Shown: positions 1 through 10,594, numbered from the stretch's first letter. The stretch: DNA of 64,000 nt from Staphylococcus durrellii (GCF_015594545.1 NZ_JADIIO010000001.1:1798001-1862000); one strand, 5' to 3'. The notes: a model not told the origin generated them from the letters alone. A program made the numbers and translations.

Positions 1-1
1 T

Positions 2-364
2 CGTAAGTTAATAATTTGGATTTTATTAGCACCACTATGTTCTTGCTTAATATGGATTTTTAGCGAAAAATCTTTTATAGATTTTTTGAATATATTATTT
101 TATACCTCAGCCGTATTAAGTATCATTACTTTCGTTCTCATAATAGTACAAGATGGTGTGTTTGATGTAACAAGTTATGGTTTCCGTAAATTAAAATATC
201 AATTTTCTACAAAAAAACAGCGTGCATCTATGTCAAATGATGACTTTTTTAATCCCCAACAAGTTAAAAAAGACAATTATGTCGTCACATCATGGGTCAA
301 ATATGCATTTTTAATCAATTTAATATATTTTGCTGTTACTATTATTATTAGTTTCTTAATATAA
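2..364 (+). CDS. DUF3899-type membrane protein (5' end off window)
   Basis: The reading frame is open from the left edge (codons begin at base 2) to TAA at 362-364, so the N-terminus lies outside. The visible part has a hydrophobic segment near the edge, a second one (LSIITFVLIIVQDGVFD), a charged central loop with YGFRK and FFNPQQVKK, and a C-terminal hydrophobic segment. This layout and the DGVFDVTSYGFRK stretch resemble DUF3899 membrane proteins, which have no known function and lie next to fabF in staphylococci. It converges with the MFS gene and shares a terminator with it. The family call is from memory of the pattern; the membrane character is seen directly. Confidence 0.7.
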   Translation, partial: RKLIIWILLAPLCSCLIWIFSEKSFIDFLNILFYTSAVLSIITFVLIIVQDGVFDVTSYGFRKLKYQFSTKKQRASMSNDDFFNPQQVKKDNYVVTSWVKYAFLINLIYFAVTIIISFLI

Positions 365-410
365 AAAATGGGGTAACGACATCGTATTGATATCGTCACT
401 CCATTTTTTA
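363..410. terminator. Bidirectional terminator between DUF3899 gene and MFS gene
   Basis: A long hairpin starts at the DUF3899 stop codon. It has A6 on one side and T6 on the other, and a stem of about 20 bp with G-U pairs and two mismatches. It can serve both converging genes. Confidence 0.7.
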
Positions 411-435
411 GTTATATCTTCAATTTTTATAATTA

Positions 436-1671
436 TTAGTTCAGATCATTTATATTAGGATTCATAAACAAGGCATAGTATAGCAAAATAAAGCCTATTA
501 ATACTACTGCTGCAACATAGATGGACATCATCCAAGGCGCTAAAAATGCGCCAAGAATTAAACCAAATCTAGCTAAAATTTGAGCCCCATTGTTAGAAAC
601 CATATTAAAAGTAGCGTATGTGCTTCTTTGATCGTTTGGAATCATTAAGAATCGACGTGCGTTTTGAATAGGAGAATAAATTAATTCACCTAACGTTGCT
701 ATTACTGCAAATAAACATAGTACCCATACATTATTCGAAGACGTCATAATAGCATAACCAAGGGTATACAATACGATACCAATTTTAAAAACGTCTTTTT
801 TAGAAGTACTTGCTATCATTTTATTAACTGTAAAAGTTAAAGTTGCCACTACAACTGTATTGATAATCATAATTAGTGTAAACATTCTTACTCCATCGAT
901 CGTAAATCCAAATAAATGAAATGCTTCGAATTGCTTTTTTAATCTCACGACAACATATGAATTCAAACTTAATTCCGCCATCATAACCATTAAATAGCCT
1001 AACGTTAATATCATGTAATACTTATCTTTAATTACTACATAATAGCTTTGTAAAAAGTGTTTTAAGTTTGAAGTAAAAGCTTCTTTAGTTTTGAAATTTT
1101 GTGTTACTTTATAAAATTTAGCAAATAAATACCAACTTATTAGCATAGCTACTAAAAATAATATAAATAAAAGACGTTTATGACTTAAATATAACAATGC
1201 GCCTAACATCATACCGATAGCCGTGCCAATATTAAACATCCAATACATTAATTGGTAAACATATTCTCTTACTTCCTCGTAAATGGCGTCCATAATGGCC
1301 GCTTCGAAAATAGGTTCACTAGCTGCGAATAATAATTCGAAAATAAAAATCGCAATACAAAATATAACCAGCCCAATACCATCCATCGTTACAGTTATAC
1401 TAAGAATAATTAAGCTCACTGCATACAAAATATGCGCCCAATTTAATACCTTCTTCCGCGATAAATTATCTCCTATATAACCACCAACAAAAGTAACCAA
1501 AAAACTAACAATAATATTGATAATTAAAAATGCCCCAGCAAAAACCGCGTTAATTTTACTTGTTAAATAGAGTGCAATAAAGGGCATAATAGCCTGACTC
1601 GCTATGATAAGTATAAATTCAGCAAGCAATCTCGTTTTTAAAGTTGTAGATAATGTAAAAAATCTCCCCAT
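436..1671 (-). CDS. MFS family multidrug-type efflux transporter
   Basis: The 411-residue product is almost entirely hydrophobic, with about twelve predicted membrane segments, and belongs to the major facilitator superfamily. The loop GGYIGDNLSRKKVLNW, about 60-75 residues in, is the MFS motif-A region between helices 2 and 3. The substrate cannot be read from sequence; drug or metabolite export by proton antiport is the usual role for this type. I chose the ATG at 1671 because a G-rich Shine-Dalgarno run (GGGGGG) sits 9 bases upstream; the longer TTG-initiated form would overlap that site. The gene is a single unit, separated from fabF by about 170 bp. Confidence 0.75.
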   Translation of the reverse strand: MGRFFTLSTTLKTRLLAEFILIIASQAIMPFIALYLTSKINAVFAGAFLIINIIVSFLVTFVGGYIGDNLSRKKVLNWAHILYAVSLIILSITVTMDGIGLVIFCIAIFIFELLFAASEPIFEAAIMDAIYEEVREYVYQLMYWMFNIGTAIGMMLGALLYLSHKRLLFILFLVAMLISWYLFAKFYKVTQNFKTKEAFTSNLKHFLQSYYVVIKDKYYMILTLGYLMVMMAELSLNSYVVVRLKKQFEAFHLFGFTIDGVRMFTLIMIINTVVVATLTFTVNKMIASTSKKDVFKIGIVLYTLGYAIMTSSNNVWVLCLFAVIATLGELIYSPIQNARRFLMIPNDQRSTYATFNMVSNNGAQILARFGLILGAFLAPWMMSIYVAAVVLIGFILLYYALFMNPNINDLN

Positions 1672-1804
1672 GAAGTATATACCCCCCAATTCTCACCCCA
1701 GTAGTTAGCTTATCTTATCATTAATTATTAGCTATGAAAATATGATAATATTACGCAATCTATTACCAAGTGCTTAATTATCACTTTAATTCTGCATAAT
1801 AAAA

Positions 1805-1830
1805 AAGCTTTCCAAATAAATGGAAAGCTT
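1805..1830 (-). terminator. Terminator of fabHF operon
   Basis: Perfect 10-bp stem AAGCTTTCCA/TGGAAAGCTT with a 6-base loop, followed on the minus strand by a T run, just after the fabF stop. Confidence 0.85.
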
Positions 1831-1843
1831 AAATAATATAGGT

Positions 1844-3088
1844 TTATTCACTAAACTTTTTAAATACTAATACCGCATTATGTCCGCCAAAACCAAGACT
1901 GTTACTCATTGCATAAGTAATATCTAAATCTTGTGCTGTGTTAGGTACAAAGTCTAAATCACATTCTGGGTCAGGTGATTCAACGTGAATTGTTGGCGCA
2001 ACACGACTATCTCTAATAGATAATGCTGAGAAGATTGCTTCAATTCCACCAGTTGCACCTAATAAGTGACCAGTCATTGATTTAGTTGAACTAACTTTAA
2101 GTGATTTAGCAGCATCACCAAATGTATTTTTAATTGCTTGTACTTCTGTTAAGTCGCCTACTGGAGTACTAGTACCATGAGCGTTTAGATATTGTATATC
2201 TTTAGCTTCAATACCAGCATCGTCAATCGCTGCTTGCATTGCACGTGAACCGCCTTCACCTTCCGGCGCAGGTGCAGTTATATGATAAGCATCTCCTGTT
2301 GAGCCATAACCTACGATTTCTGCATAGATTTCAGCGCCTCTAGCTTGTGCAGATTCTAATGATTCAAGAACTACTATACCTGCACCTTCACCCATAACAA
2401 ATCCATCACGTCCAATTTGGAAAGGTCTGCAAGCAGTTTCAGAATCGTCATTAGTAGATAGCGCTCTACTAGCACTAAATCCAGCTATAGCCATATCAGT
2501 AATAGGTGCTTCGGTACCACCAGTAACCATTGCATCAGCATCGCCACGTTGAATTATTTTAAATGCTTCACCAATTGAGTTTGTTCCAGTGGCACAAGCT
2601 GTAACAGTAGATCCATTAGGTCCTTTAGCCCCTAAATCTATAGATACTTGTCCCGTAGCCATATCTGGAATTAACATTGGTACGAAGAATGGACTAACAC
2701 GTCTAGGTCCTTTATTTAATAACGTATTATGTGCGTTTTCGAAAGTTTCCATACCACCAATACCAGCACCAATCCAAACACCGATATTGTTTGCATTATC
2801 TTCATTAATGTTTAATTTAGCATCTTTCACAGCTTCCCTGGCAGCAACTAATGCATATTGAGTGAAACGATCCATACGTCTCGCTTCTTTTTTTTCTATA
2901 AAGTCTTCAATATTGAAATCCTTTAACTCACCAGCTAAATGTACATTATAAGGATCTGTATCAATTCGAGTTATTTTATCTATGCCATTAACGCCTTTTA
3001 AAGCATTTTCCCAAGAAGTTTTGGCATCATTACCAATTGGTGATAATACACCAACACCAGTAATTACAACACGTTGTGCTTTACTCAT
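1844..3088 (-). CDS. fabF: 3-oxoacyl-ACP synthase II (FabF)
   Basis: FabF condenses malonyl-ACP with acyl-ACP in the elongation cycle of type II fatty acid synthesis in the cytoplasm. The 414-residue length equals that of staphylococcal FabF. The catalytic triad is present: Cys in TACATGTNS near residue 165, His in [11 protein letters not shown] near 305 and His in [11 protein letters not shown] near 342. The C-terminal [10 protein letters not shown] motif is also intact. The ATG has the Shine-Dalgarno sequence AGGAGGTAAATTT. Only 11 bp separate it from the upstream fabH, so the two form an operon driven by the FapR-controlled promoter upstream of fabH. Confidence 0.97.
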   Translation of the reverse strand: MSKAQRVVITGVGVLSPIGNDAKTSWENALKGVNGIDKITRIDTDPYNVHLAGELKDFNIEDFIEKKEARRMDRFTQYALVAAREAVKDAKLNINEDNANNIGVWIGAGIGGMETFENAHNTLLNKGPRRVSPFFVPMLIPDMATGQVSIDLGAKGPNGSTVTACATGTNSIGEAFKIIQRGDADAMVTGGTEAPITDMAIAGFSASRALSTNDDSETACRPFQIGRDGFVMGEGAGIVVLESLESAQARGAEIYAEIVGYGSTGDAYHITAPAPEGEGGSRAMQAAIDDAGIEAKDIQYLNAHGTSTPVGDLTEVQAIKNTFGDAAKSLKVSSTKSMTGHLLGATGGIEAIFSALSIRDSRVAPTIHVESPDPECDLDFVPNTAQDLDITYAMSNSLGFGGHNAVLVFKKFSE

Positions 3089-3099
3089 AAATTTACCTC

Positions 3100-4041
3100 C
3101 TATTTACCCCATTTTAATGTAATGGCACCCCAAGTAAGGCCACCGCCAAATCCTACAAAAACAAGGATATCATCATCTTTAATTTTGTTATTTTCTAATT
3201 CTTGAGCCATACTTAATGGTATTGATGCTGCAGATGTATTTCCGTATTTATTAACGGAAACGCTCATTTTCTCTTTATCTAGTCCTAAACGTTCACGTGC
3301 AGATTCCATTATACGTATGTTAGCTTGGTGAGGAATAAACATATCAACATCTTCAGGTTGTAAGCCTGCTTTAGCAACGGCTTTGTTTGAAGCTTCTCCC
3401 ATAACTCTAACAGCAAATTTAAATACTTCACGACCGTTCATGAAAATTTTACCATTATCTGGATTTAAATATAAATATTCCCCTCCAGATCCATCTGAAC
3501 CAAGTTCATAACTTAATATTCCTCTACCTTCAGATACTTCTCCAATGATAGCAGCTCCGGCGCCATCACCGAAAAGAATTGCTGTTGAACGATCTGTCAT
3601 ATCTGTAATTTTAGATAATTTATCAGCACCAACAACTAAAATATTTTTATAATCGCCTGATTTAATAAATTGTTGCGCATTAATTATAGCGTACATAAAT
3701 CCACTACATGCTGCCAATTGGTCCATAGAAGGAACTTTACCTATACCTAATTTATTTTGCAACATATTAGCTACTGTTGGGAAAGCATAATCTCCTGTGG
3801 AGGTTGCAACCATAATCATATCTATATCTGTCGCTTCAATTCCAGCGTCTTCAATTGCTTTTAAACTTGCTTTATAAGCTAAATCTGATGTATCTTCATC
3901 TTCATTCGCCCATCTTCTTTCTTTTATACCTGTCATTTTAGAAATCCATTCATCTGAAGTTTCTAAAAATGATTCAAAATAGGCATTGTCTACAACATTT
4001 TCAGGTGCATAAGCCCCAAAACCTTTAATACCCACATTCAT
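3100..4041 (-). CDS. fabH: 3-oxoacyl-ACP synthase III (FabH)
   Basis: FabH starts fatty acid synthesis by condensing an acyl-CoA primer with malonyl-ACP; in staphylococci it prefers branched primers. The 313-residue protein carries the catalytic Cys in [12 protein letters not shown] (near 112), the His in [12 protein letters not shown] (near 238) and the Asn in [11 protein letters not shown] (near 268), plus the C-terminal [10 protein letters not shown] glycine-rich region. The ATG at 4041 is preferred over the upstream in-frame start because AAGAAGGTG lies 7 bases before it and the protein then begins MNVGIKGFG as in its homologues. It is the first gene of fabHF, with a palindromic FapR operator 27-43 bases upstream of the start. 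Confidence 0.96.
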   Translation of the reverse strand: MNVGIKGFGAYAPENVVDNAYFESFLETSDEWISKMTGIKERRWANEDEDTSDLAYKASLKAIEDAGIEATDIDMIMVATSTGDYAFPTVANMLQNKLGIGKVPSMDQLAACSGFMYAIINAQQFIKSGDYKNILVVGADKLSKITDMTDRSTAILFGDGAGAAIIGEVSEGRGILSYELGSDGSGGEYLYLNPDNGKIFMNGREVFKFAVRVMGEASNKAVAKAGLQPEDVDMFIPHQANIRIMESARERLGLDKEKMSVSVNKYGNTSAASIPLSMAQELENNKIKDDDILVFVGFGGGLTWGAITLKWGK

Positions 4042-4067
4042 GGTCGTACACCTTCTTATTTTCAATT

Positions 4068-4084
4068 TTAATACCAGGTATTAA
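4068..4084 (-). promoter_or_regulatory. FapR operator upstream of fabH
   Basis: The 17-base palindrome TTAATACCAGGTATTAA is symmetric around its central A and close to the FapR consensus TTAGTACC...GGTACTAA. FapR is the malonyl-CoA-responsive repressor of fatty acid and phospholipid genes in Bacillus and Staphylococcus. The site lies between the fabH start and an AT-rich promoter (possible -35 TTGTGT, weak -10), so it would cover the start of transcription. Confidence 0.8.
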
Positions 4085-4270
4085 TTTAACATAAATTTTA
4101 ATCTAAACACAAGAACTTATCGCGATATAAAAGTAATTATGCTTTATACATTATAAATTACACGACGTTGTAACTCAAAACAAAAGTATAGATGTAAGCG
4201 ATTAATACTATACAAACATTGCGCTTTTAATTATAATGTAACTATATATAATATATTGGAGGCATTACTA

Positions 4271-4462
4271 ATGAAATACCTCGCTGTATTGGTTTGGGCA
4301 ATCGTATTATTAGAAATGGTTAATTTTGTCTTAAATAGTTTAGAAGGTGGCGGAGCTTTAAACTTTGTGACACCTATTATAATTGCCGTTATTTTCACAA
4401 TTTTTATAGTATTATTTGATTTGGTAATCAAGCCCAACAAACAAACCAAAAATGAACACTAA
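4271..4462 (+). CDS. Small membrane protein, DUF2929-like
   Basis: A 63-residue protein with two hydrophobic segments (about residues 1-20 and 31-55) joined by a short LEGGGALNF turn and ending in a charged tail, KPNKQTKNEH. Size, two-helix topology and the VWAIVLLEMVNFV opening fit DUF2929 proteins, which have no known function and lie divergent from fabH in staphylococci. The ATG at 4271 has TTGGAGG 8 bases upstream; a TTG at 4256 is part of that ribosome site and is rejected. A -10 box TATAAT lies at 4232-4237. It ends in a strong hairpin shared with clpB. Confidence 0.7.
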   Translation: MKYLAVLVWAIVLLEMVNFVLNSLEGGGALNFVTPIIIAVIFTIFIVLFDLVIKPNKQTKNEH

Positions 4463-4497
4463 AAGACACCAACATGTTTGACATGTTGGTGTCTTTT
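4461..4497. terminator. Strong bidirectional terminator between DUF2929 gene and clpB
   Basis: Perfect 16-bp stem (arms 4461-4476 and 4482-4497) with a 5-base loop, A4 at one end and T4 at the other. It separates two convergent genes. Confidence 0.9.
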
Positions 4498-4507
4498 ATA
4501 TGCTTTC

Positions 4508-7123
4508 TTAAACATTAGCTGTATCATTATTTTCTAAATCGAATGTTAAACCGTCATCAGTTAAATCAATATGAACGACAGTGCCTTCAGGTAAGTTTTC
4601 TCTAATCATTTTTCTAGCTAAAGGTGTTTCAATTTGTCTTTGAATAAAGCGTTTAAGTGGTCTCGCACCAAATTGAGGTTCATATGCTTCTTTACCTAAC
4701 CATTCTTTAGCTTTATTTGAAACTTCGATTGTTATACGTTGTTCTAATAGTCTAATATTTAATTGAGTCAATAGTTTTTCTACTATCATACCCATATCGT
4801 CCACTGACAATGGTTTAAATAGTACAATATCGTCCATACGGTTTAAGATTTCTGGTTTAAAGTATTGATTTAAACTTTCCATTACTGCTTTTTCTGTAGC
4901 TTTAGTAATGACACCAGTTTCTTTTACATTTTCAAGTAACACTTGTGAACCTATATTACTAGTCATAATTATAATAGTATTTTTGAAATCAACGTTTCTA
5001 CCTTTTGAATCAGTTAAACGACCTTCATCTAAAATCTGGAGTAACACATTGAAAACATCGCTATGTGCTTTTTCTATTTCATCTAATAGTATGACAGAGT
5101 ATGGATTTCTACGTACTGATTCAGTTAATTGACCACCTTCATCATGGCCAACATATCCTGGAGGAGCCCCGATTAAACGTGACACAGAATGTTTTTCCAT
5201 ATATTCACTCATATCGATACGAATCATATGTTTTTCTGAATCGAAGAGAGTGGAAGCTAATGATTTAGCCAATTCCGTTTTACCTACACCTGTTGGTCCT
5301 AAAAATAAAAAACTGCCAATAGGTCTTTGAGGGTCTTTGATACCTGCACGCGCTCTTACAACTGCATCTGAGACTAAATCTACTGCTTTGTCTTGTCCGA
5401 CTACTCTCTCATGTAAAATATCAGCTAAATTCAATAGTTTTTCACGTTCGGTTTCAACAAGTTTAGAAACTGGAATACCAGTCCAAGAACTTACTATATC
5501 GCCAATTTCTTCATCAGAAACAATCTCTCTAATAATTCGATCGTTATCTTCATTTTGTTCGTCTTGGAACGCAGCTTCTAATGCGCTTAATTCTTTTTCT
5601 AATTCAGGAATTTTACCATGTTGCAATTCGGCAGCACGTTCTAAGTTATAATTATTTTCAGCATCTTCTAGTGCTTTTCTACTTTCATCAAGTTCTGTTC
5701 TCTTTTCTTGAAGTTTTGCAATTTTCTCTTTTTCTTGTTCTACACGAGATGAAATTTCAGATTGTTTTTCTTTTTCATTTGCTAATTCTTCCTGTAACTC
5801 ATGTAAACGTTGCTTACTTGCATTATCTGATTCATTTTTTAATGCACTTTCTTCAATTTCTAATTGCATTACACGGCGATTGACTTGGTCTAATTCTGTA
5901 GGATTAGAGCCCATTTCAGTACGAATTGTGGCACATGCTTGATCCACTAAATCAATCGCTTTATCAGGTAGAAAGCGATCAGTTATATAACGATCTGATA
6001 ATTCTGCCGCAGCTACTAAGGCACGGTCTTGAATTCTTACTCCGTGATATACTTCGTAGCGTTCTTTTAATCCTCTTAAAATTGAGATCGTATCTTCGAC
6101 ATCAGGCTCTGATACGTTAACTTTTTGGAAGCGACGCTCTAATGCAGAATCTTTTTCGATATATTCTCTATACTCATTTAACGTCGTAGCACCAATACAG
6201 TGTAGTTCACCTCTTGCTAACATTGGTTTCAACATGTTACCCGCGTCCATAGCACCTTCTGTTTTACCAGCACCAACTAACATGTGTATTTCATCGATAA
6301 ATAAAATTATTCTACCGTCTGAATCTTTAACTTCTTTAAGTACTGCTTTTAAACGTTCTTCAAATTCTCCACGATATTTGGCACCGGCTACAAGTGCACT
6401 TAAATCTAATTCGAATATCGTTTTATCCAGTAATGATTCAGGCACATCTTTACGCACGATTCTTTGTGCTAAGCCTTCAACTATCGCTGTTTTCCCTACA
6501 CCCGGTTCACCGATAAGCACTGGGTTATTTTTTGTTTTTCTACTTAAAATTCTTATAGAGTTTCGAATTTCTTCATCTCTTCCTATGACCGGGTCCATAT
6601 TACCTTGTCGGACCTCTTCAACTAAATCACGTCCATATTTCTCTAAAGTTTCATAGTTCACTTCTGGATTTTGTGATGTCACGTGATTCCCTCCTCTAAT
6701 TTTTTTAATAATTTCTGTTACTACTTCTGCTTTATTTGCTACTGCTTGCTTTGTTGTTTCATCTATTGCTATCGCAGCTAATAGTATATGCTCCATAGAT
6801 ATATATTCATCATCATAGTCTTTCATATATGAATCGGCTTTAGTCAAAAGTTCATTTGCTTTGGGACTAATATACTGTCCATATTGAACGTTATCCCCTT
6901 GAACTAAAGGATAATCTTTTAATTTATTTTCATATTGTGTTTTTAATTGCTCTGTATCAATATTTGCTCTTTCTAAAACATTGTGATACAAACTATCAGT
7001 TTCAGACAATGCTGATATTAAAATCGCTTCAATTTCAACGTTTTGTAATTCATATGTTTGAGCTTGCTCAACCGCATTTTGTAATACGCTTTGCACTTTG
7101 TAGGTCATTTGATTTATATCCAA
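4508..7123 (-). CDS. clpB: ATP-dependent disaggregase ClpB
   Basis: ClpB (Hsp100) pulls proteins out of aggregates together with DnaK. The 871-residue protein has an N-terminal Clp repeat domain (about 1-150), a first AAA+ domain with Walker A GEPGVGKT near 205, a long coiled-coil M-domain (about 400-530, rich in E, K, Q), and a second AAA+ domain with GPTGVGKT near 605 followed by the C-terminal D2 small domain. I place the start at TTG 7123 (product begins MDINQMTY, like its relatives) because AGGGGTG lies 6 bases upstream; the GTG at 7132 lies inside that ribosome site. It is monocistronic, with a CtsR box and a good sigma-A promoter upstream, so it is heat-shock controlled. Confidence 0.96.
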   Translation of the reverse strand: MDINQMTYKVQSVLQNAVEQAQTYELQNVEIEAILISALSETDSLYHNVLERANIDTEQLKTQYENKLKDYPLVQGDNVQYGQYISPKANELLTKADSYMKDYDDEYISMEHILLAAIAIDETTKQAVANKAEVVTEIIKKIRGGNHVTSQNPEVNYETLEKYGRDLVEEVRQGNMDPVIGRDEEIRNSIRILSRKTKNNPVLIGEPGVGKTAIVEGLAQRIVRKDVPESLLDKTIFELDLSALVAGAKYRGEFEERLKAVLKEVKDSDGRIILFIDEIHMLVGAGKTEGAMDAGNMLKPMLARGELHCIGATTLNEYREYIEKDSALERRFQKVNVSEPDVEDTISILRGLKERYEVYHGVRIQDRALVAAAELSDRYITDRFLPDKAIDLVDQACATIRTEMGSNPTELDQVNRRVMQLEIEESALKNESDNASKQRLHELQEELANEKEKQSEISSRVEQEKEKIAKLQEKRTELDESRKALEDAENNYNLERAAELQHGKIPELEKELSALEAAFQDEQNEDNDRIIREIVSDEEIGDIVSSWTGIPVSKLVETEREKLLNLADILHERVVGQDKAVDLVSDAVVRARAGIKDPQRPIGSFLFLGPTGVGKTELAKSLASTLFDSEKHMIRIDMSEYMEKHSVSRLIGAPPGYVGHDEGGQLTESVRRNPYSVILLDEIEKAHSDVFNVLLQILDEGRLTDSKGRNVDFKNTIIIMTSNIGSQVLLENVKETGVITKATEKAVMESLNQYFKPEILNRMDDIVLFKPLSVDDMGMIVEKLLTQLNIRLLEQRITIEVSNKAKEWLGKEAYEPQFGARPLKRFIQRQIETPLARKMIRENLPEGTVVHIDLTDDGLTFDLENNDTANV

Positions 7124-7169
7124 TATTTTCACCCCTATACAATTAGCGTTAGGTCAAATCTATTTTGAC

Positions 7170-7186
7170 TTTGACTTTCTTTGACC
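7170..7186 (-). promoter_or_regulatory. CtsR operator of clpB
   Basis: On the minus strand the site reads GGTCAAAGAAAGTCAAA, a perfect match to the CtsR tandem heptad (RGTCAAA, three bases, RGTCAAA). A third AGTCAAA-type heptad overlaps directly downstream and an inverted AGGTCAAA lies at 7151-7158. The box begins a few bases downstream of the -10 box, a position that blocks initiation. CtsR represses clp genes until heat or thiol stress. Confidence 0.92.
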
Positions 7187-7194
7187 TTAATTTT

Positions 7195-7223
7195 ATTATA
7201 GACTCTTTTACTTAAAGAATCAA
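7195..7223 (-). promoter_or_regulatory. Sigma-A promoter of clpB
   Basis: On the minus strand -35 TTGATT (7218-7223), a 17-base spacer and a perfect -10 TATAAT (7195-7200). Transcription would begin just before the CtsR box. Confidence 0.85.
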
Positions 7224-7284
7224 CTCGAAAGCATAAAAAAATACATCATTTTTATTATATTAATTTCCTCATTACTGCATAAAA

Positions 7285-7320
7285 AAACCGGTAACGTCCA
7301 ATGTGAATGGTTACCGGTTT
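7285..7320 (-). terminator. Terminator of OatA-type gene
   Basis: Perfect 11-bp stem AAACCGGTAAC/GTTACCGGTTT with a 14-base loop, followed by T7 on the minus strand. Confidence 0.85.
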
Positions 7321-7324
7321 ACTG

Positions 7325-9133
7325 TTATTTTTTTAATGCATTAATGATTTGATCGGTTAACGCTTCTACCCCTTTTTGTTCCAAATGGATGCCGTCTGGT
7401 GCAAAGTATTCAGTATGGCCTTCTGAAGCTTCATACCAATTTATTAATTTAACATTTGAATGCTCTTTAGCGGCTTGAGCGAGCAAATCATTCACATGTT
7501 GTTCGTACGGTCTTGGGACCCTGACGTTAATTAAATAGATGTCTGCCTCTCCTAGTCTATTAATTAATTCATCTAATTGACTTTTACTAAAATCACCATT
7601 AGTACCTAATTCGAGCACAACTTGGTCGCCTTTTTGAGTTTTATCTTTGTACTGATTATTAACTAATGGCAATGCTTCATATAGATTTCTTCCTACCTTA
7701 CCATCTATATCAGCATTTGGTACTTTGTCTTTAAATGTGTTACCAATATCTACCATGACAGAATCACCTAATAGCAAAGGTGCTAAATCTTTTTTATCAT
7801 CATCTTTTGTCTCGACTTGTTTATCTGTGTCTTTATTATGATCAACTCGTTTAGACTGAGTTGTTTTTTTCTCATTATTTGTAGAATGAAACGTTGTTTT
7901 CTTGTGAATAATATCATCTTCTCCCAATCTGTCGAATGCACCTAAAAAGACGAGTAGCATAGGTATACAAAAGCCTAACGTAACGATAGTTCTAATTAGA
8001 GAAGCTTTTAATAATTTAGCAAAATTAAATACACTAAAACCATGTTCCCTAAATGGTAATTCAATATATCTATATGATGATTCAGCTAAAATGATTGTTA
8101 AAATGATATCTATCATATATACGTATACAGGATATTGACCTGCTACATAATAAGAATGAATAAAACTTATTATTGGAAAATGCCAAAGGTATAGACTATA
8201 AGATCTTTTTCCTATGTAGATAAATACTTTATTCCCTAATAATTTAGCAAATGTATTTGTTGGATGTACGGCACTAGCAATAATTAACAGCGTCAAAGTC
8301 GAGATTATGTAAAACCCACCACTATAAATCCATTTATTGTCATCTTCCACAGTAAAAAATAAAATAATTAGAGTGATTAATGCGATAATTCCTGTAGTAC
8401 TAATACTGTTTTGAAGTATTTTCGGTGGGTTTGCCTTTAACTTAAATGGTGGCCAAGCAAAAGCTAAAATCACACCAAGTAATAATGTTTGTAAACGCGT
8501 ATCTGTACCGAAATATACCCGTGAGTTTCCAAATGTTATTGGAAAAATAGCTATCATTAAAATTAGTGATATTAACGAAATAATCCATAATATTAGCGTC
8601 ACTTTTTTATAGCTTTTAAATTTTAGTAATAACAAAATAAGCACAAATGGGAAAAATAAATAAAACTGTTCTTCTATGGCTAAGGACCATAAATGTTTTA
8701 ATGGCATAAATGCAAATTGTTCAAAATAATTTACATTTGTTGCTATGTACCACCAGTTTGACATATATAAGAGGGCTGCAATTGCGTCGTGTTTAACTTG
8801 GACAATGTGAGATGGTTTGAAAATTAGCGTAGTAATGGTAACTGTGAAAATTAATATTAACACAGCCGGAAGTAGCCGCTTAATTCGTCTAAGCCAAAAC
8901 TGCTTTATTTTAATCGTTCCAGTTTCTTCATATTCACTTAGCAATAAACTAGTTATTAAATAACCTGAAATGACAAAAAAAGTGTCTACACCCAAAAAGC
9001 CACCGCTTAACCACTGTTTATTTAAGTGATAAATAATAATACCTAATACTGCAATGGCTCTCAATCCATCTAAACCAGGCAAATAGCGTTTAGGATAATG
9101 GTTACGGTTTTTAGTAGTATTGTTCGTTTTCAT
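7325..9133 (-). CDS. OatA-type peptidoglycan O-acetyltransferase (acyltransferase 3 plus SGNH domain)
   Basis: The 602-residue protein has an N-terminal acyltransferase-3 membrane domain (about ten helices, residues ~20-395, with the conserved [18 protein letters not shown] and [12 protein letters not shown] motifs) and an extracellular SGNH esterase-like domain at the C-terminus: nucleophile Ser in [12 protein letters not shown] near 455, ELGTNGDF, and the Asp-His pair in PDGIHLE near 583. A charged, Lys/Asp-rich linker (about 400-445) joins the two. This is the architecture of OatA, which O-acetylates muramic acid and gives lysozyme resistance. S. aureus carries both OatA and a close paralogue at this locus downstream of clpB, so this is probably the paralogue rather than OatA itself. 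The exact acceptor is therefore inferred. Confidence 0.85.
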   Translation of the reverse strand: MKTNNTTKNRNHYPKRYLPGLDGLRAIAVLGIIIYHLNKQWLSGGFLGVDTFFVISGYLITSLLLSEYEETGTIKIKQFWLRRIKRLLPAVLILIFTVTITTLIFKPSHIVQVKHDAIAALLYMSNWWYIATNVNYFEQFAFMPLKHLWSLAIEEQFYLFFPFVLILLLLKFKSYKKVTLILWIISLISLILMIAIFPITFGNSRVYFGTDTRLQTLLLGVILAFAWPPFKLKANPPKILQNSISTTGIIALITLIILFFTVEDDNKWIYSGGFYIISTLTLLIIASAVHPTNTFAKLLGNKVFIYIGKRSYSLYLWHFPIISFIHSYYVAGQYPVYVYMIDIILTIILAESSYRYIELPFREHGFSVFNFAKLLKASLIRTIVTLGFCIPMLLVFLGAFDRLGEDDIIHKKTTFHSTNNEKKTTQSKRVDHNKDTDKQVETKDDDKKDLAPLLLGDSVMVDIGNTFKDKVPNADIDGKVGRNLYEALPLVNNQYKDKTQKGDQVVLELGTNGDFSKSQLDELINRLGEADIYLINVRVPRPYEQHVNDLLAQAAKEHSNVKLINWYEASEGHTEYFAPDGIHLEQKGVEALTDQIINALKK

Positions 9134-9264
9134 TTATAAACATCTTTCCTTACAATTTTTTCAATGTCAGGGATTTATAAATTGTAATACTTTTGTAATG
9201 AAATTGCAATTATTTTAATGATTTGCACAACTAAAAATATACTATATATTTTTTCACAAAAAAG

Positions 9265-9300
9265 TAGATGGCCATTACGTTTAAACGCAATGACCATCTA
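9265..9300 (-). terminator. Terminator downstream of the SufT-like gene
   Basis: 16-bp near-perfect stem (TAGATGG...CCATCTA) with a short loop, followed on the minus strand by a T run. Confidence 0.8.
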
Positions 9301-9326
9301 AGCTTAGTCGTGTATCAATTAAATAA

Positions 9327-9635
9327 TTATCCAATACCTAATGCAATTTTTGCATAGCGAGACATCATATCTTTATCCCATGGTGGATTCCATACGATAT
9401 TTACTTCTGTGTCTTGAATTTCAGGTAATTCGGCTAATACCATTTTAATTTGATTAATAATTTGTGGCCCAAGCGGACAGCCCATAGAAGTTAATGTCAT
9501 TTCTACAGTACATATCCCTTCATCATCTACATCTACTTTATATACTAAACCTAAGTTAACAATATCGATACCTAACTCAGGGTCAATTACCATTTCTAAG
9601 GCATTTAAAATATTATCTTTTAATCCTTCGTCCAT
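9327..9635 (-). CDS. DUF59/MIP18-family Fe-S cluster assembly factor (SufT-like)
   Basis: A 102-residue single-domain protein with the family signatures DPELGIDIVNLGLVY (about 18-32), LTSMGCPLGPQI (about 55-66, with the conserved reactive Cys) and VWNPPWDKDMMS (about 84-95). Members (SufT, PaaD, MIP18) help deliver Fe-S clusters to target proteins; in S. aureus SufT matters under high demand for lipoate synthase and aconitase. The ATG at 9635 has AAGAGGTGAG upstream and gives the standard family length; the longer frame adds an unrelated leader. It is divergent from the Cof-type phosphatase. The role as carrier or maturation factor is from the family. Confidence 0.85.
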   Translation of the reverse strand: MDEGLKDNILNALEMVIDPELGIDIVNLGLVYKVDVDDEGICTVEMTLTSMGCPLGPQIINQIKMVLAELPEIQDTEVNIVWNPPWDKDMMSRYAKIALGIG

Positions 9636-9751
9636 TTGTCTCACCTCTTTGTATTTAATCTCACTTATCAATATATCAAATATCTTACAAAACGCCAATA
9701 AAATGCTATGATATTGTTACGTTTTAATATACTTATTCCAAGGAGAAAGTT

Positions 9752-10594
9752 ATGCAACCCTATTTAATTTGTCTAGATTTAGACGGTACGTTATTAAATG
9801 ACGAAAAAGTCATTACACCATACACAAAAAAAGTATTAAATGTTCTTCAAGCAGAAGGTCATAAATTAATGATTGCTACAGGTCGACCATATCGTGCAAG
9901 CCAAATATATTATCACGAATTAAACATGGACACACCAATCGTCAACTTTAATGGTGCTTATGTTCATCATCCTAAAAATAGTACTTTCAAGGAAAAACAT
10001 GAAGTTTTAGACCTGAATTTAGCTACGAGTATTATTCAATCTTTAAAAGATTACGGCGTGAGCAATATGATCGCAGAAATTAAAGATCATGTTTTTATAG
10101 AAAATTTTGATCAAAAATTGTTTGATGGTTTTTCAATGGGTAATCCCAAAATTGAAACTGGAAATTTACTGCACAACTTAAACACTTCACCTACTTCTAT
10201 ATTAGTTGAAGCAGAAGAAATCATGATTCCTAGAATCAAACAAATGTTATCAAGTTTTTATATGGAAAGCATTGAACACCGTCGTTGGGGGTCACCTTTC
10301 CCTGTAATTGAAATTGTAGGGAAAAATATCAACAAAGCACGTGGAATAGAAACATCTAAATCATATTTAGACATCGAGCAAAAGAATATTATAGCTTTTG
10401 GTGATGAAGATAATGATTTAGAAATGATAAAGTATGCCGAGCATGGTATAGCTATGGGTAATGGTTTATCTGAATTAAAAAATATAGCAAATGCTACTAC
10501 ATTCTCTAACAATGATGATGGCGTTGCGCATTACCTGAATGATTTCTTTAACTTAAACATTAAACAAGCACAATACATTAATACTAATGTTTAA
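9752..10594 (+). CDS. Cof-type HAD-superfamily phosphatase
   Basis: A 280-residue HAD hydrolase of the Cof/IIB type with all four motifs: I, DLDGTLL at 9-15 (nucleophile Asp9); II, ATGRPY near 43; III, the Lys in the VGKNINKARG region near 190; IV, GDEDNDLEM near 215. The central cap domain (about 85-185) decides substrate; these enzymes usually act on sugar phosphates, nucleotides or flavin precursors, and nothing here identifies which. The ribosome site AAGGAGAAAGTT is excellent. It lies 61 bp upstream of cdr in the same direction, so the two may be co-transcribed. Confidence 0.85.
   Translation: MQPYLICLDLDGTLLNDEKVITPYTKKVLNVLQAEGHKLMIATGRPYRASQIYYHELNMDTPIVNFNGAYVHHPKNSTFKEKHEVLDLNLATSIIQSLKDYGVSNMIAEIKDHVFIENFDQKLFDGFSMGNPKIETGNLLHNLNTSPTSILVEAEEIMIPRIKQMLSSFYMESIEHRRWGSPFPVIEIVGKNINKARGIETSKSYLDIEQKNIIAFGDEDNDLEMIKYAEHGIAMGNGLSELKNIANATTFSNNDDGVAHYLNDFFNLNIKQAQYINTNV

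Noticed and set aside
5337-6656. Open frames of 60-140 codons on the plus strand inside clpB, and similar frames opposite fabF, addAB, dlt and other genes
   Set aside because: They lie antisense to strongly conserved coding genes, lack ribosome sites and have low-complexity translations; they are shadows.
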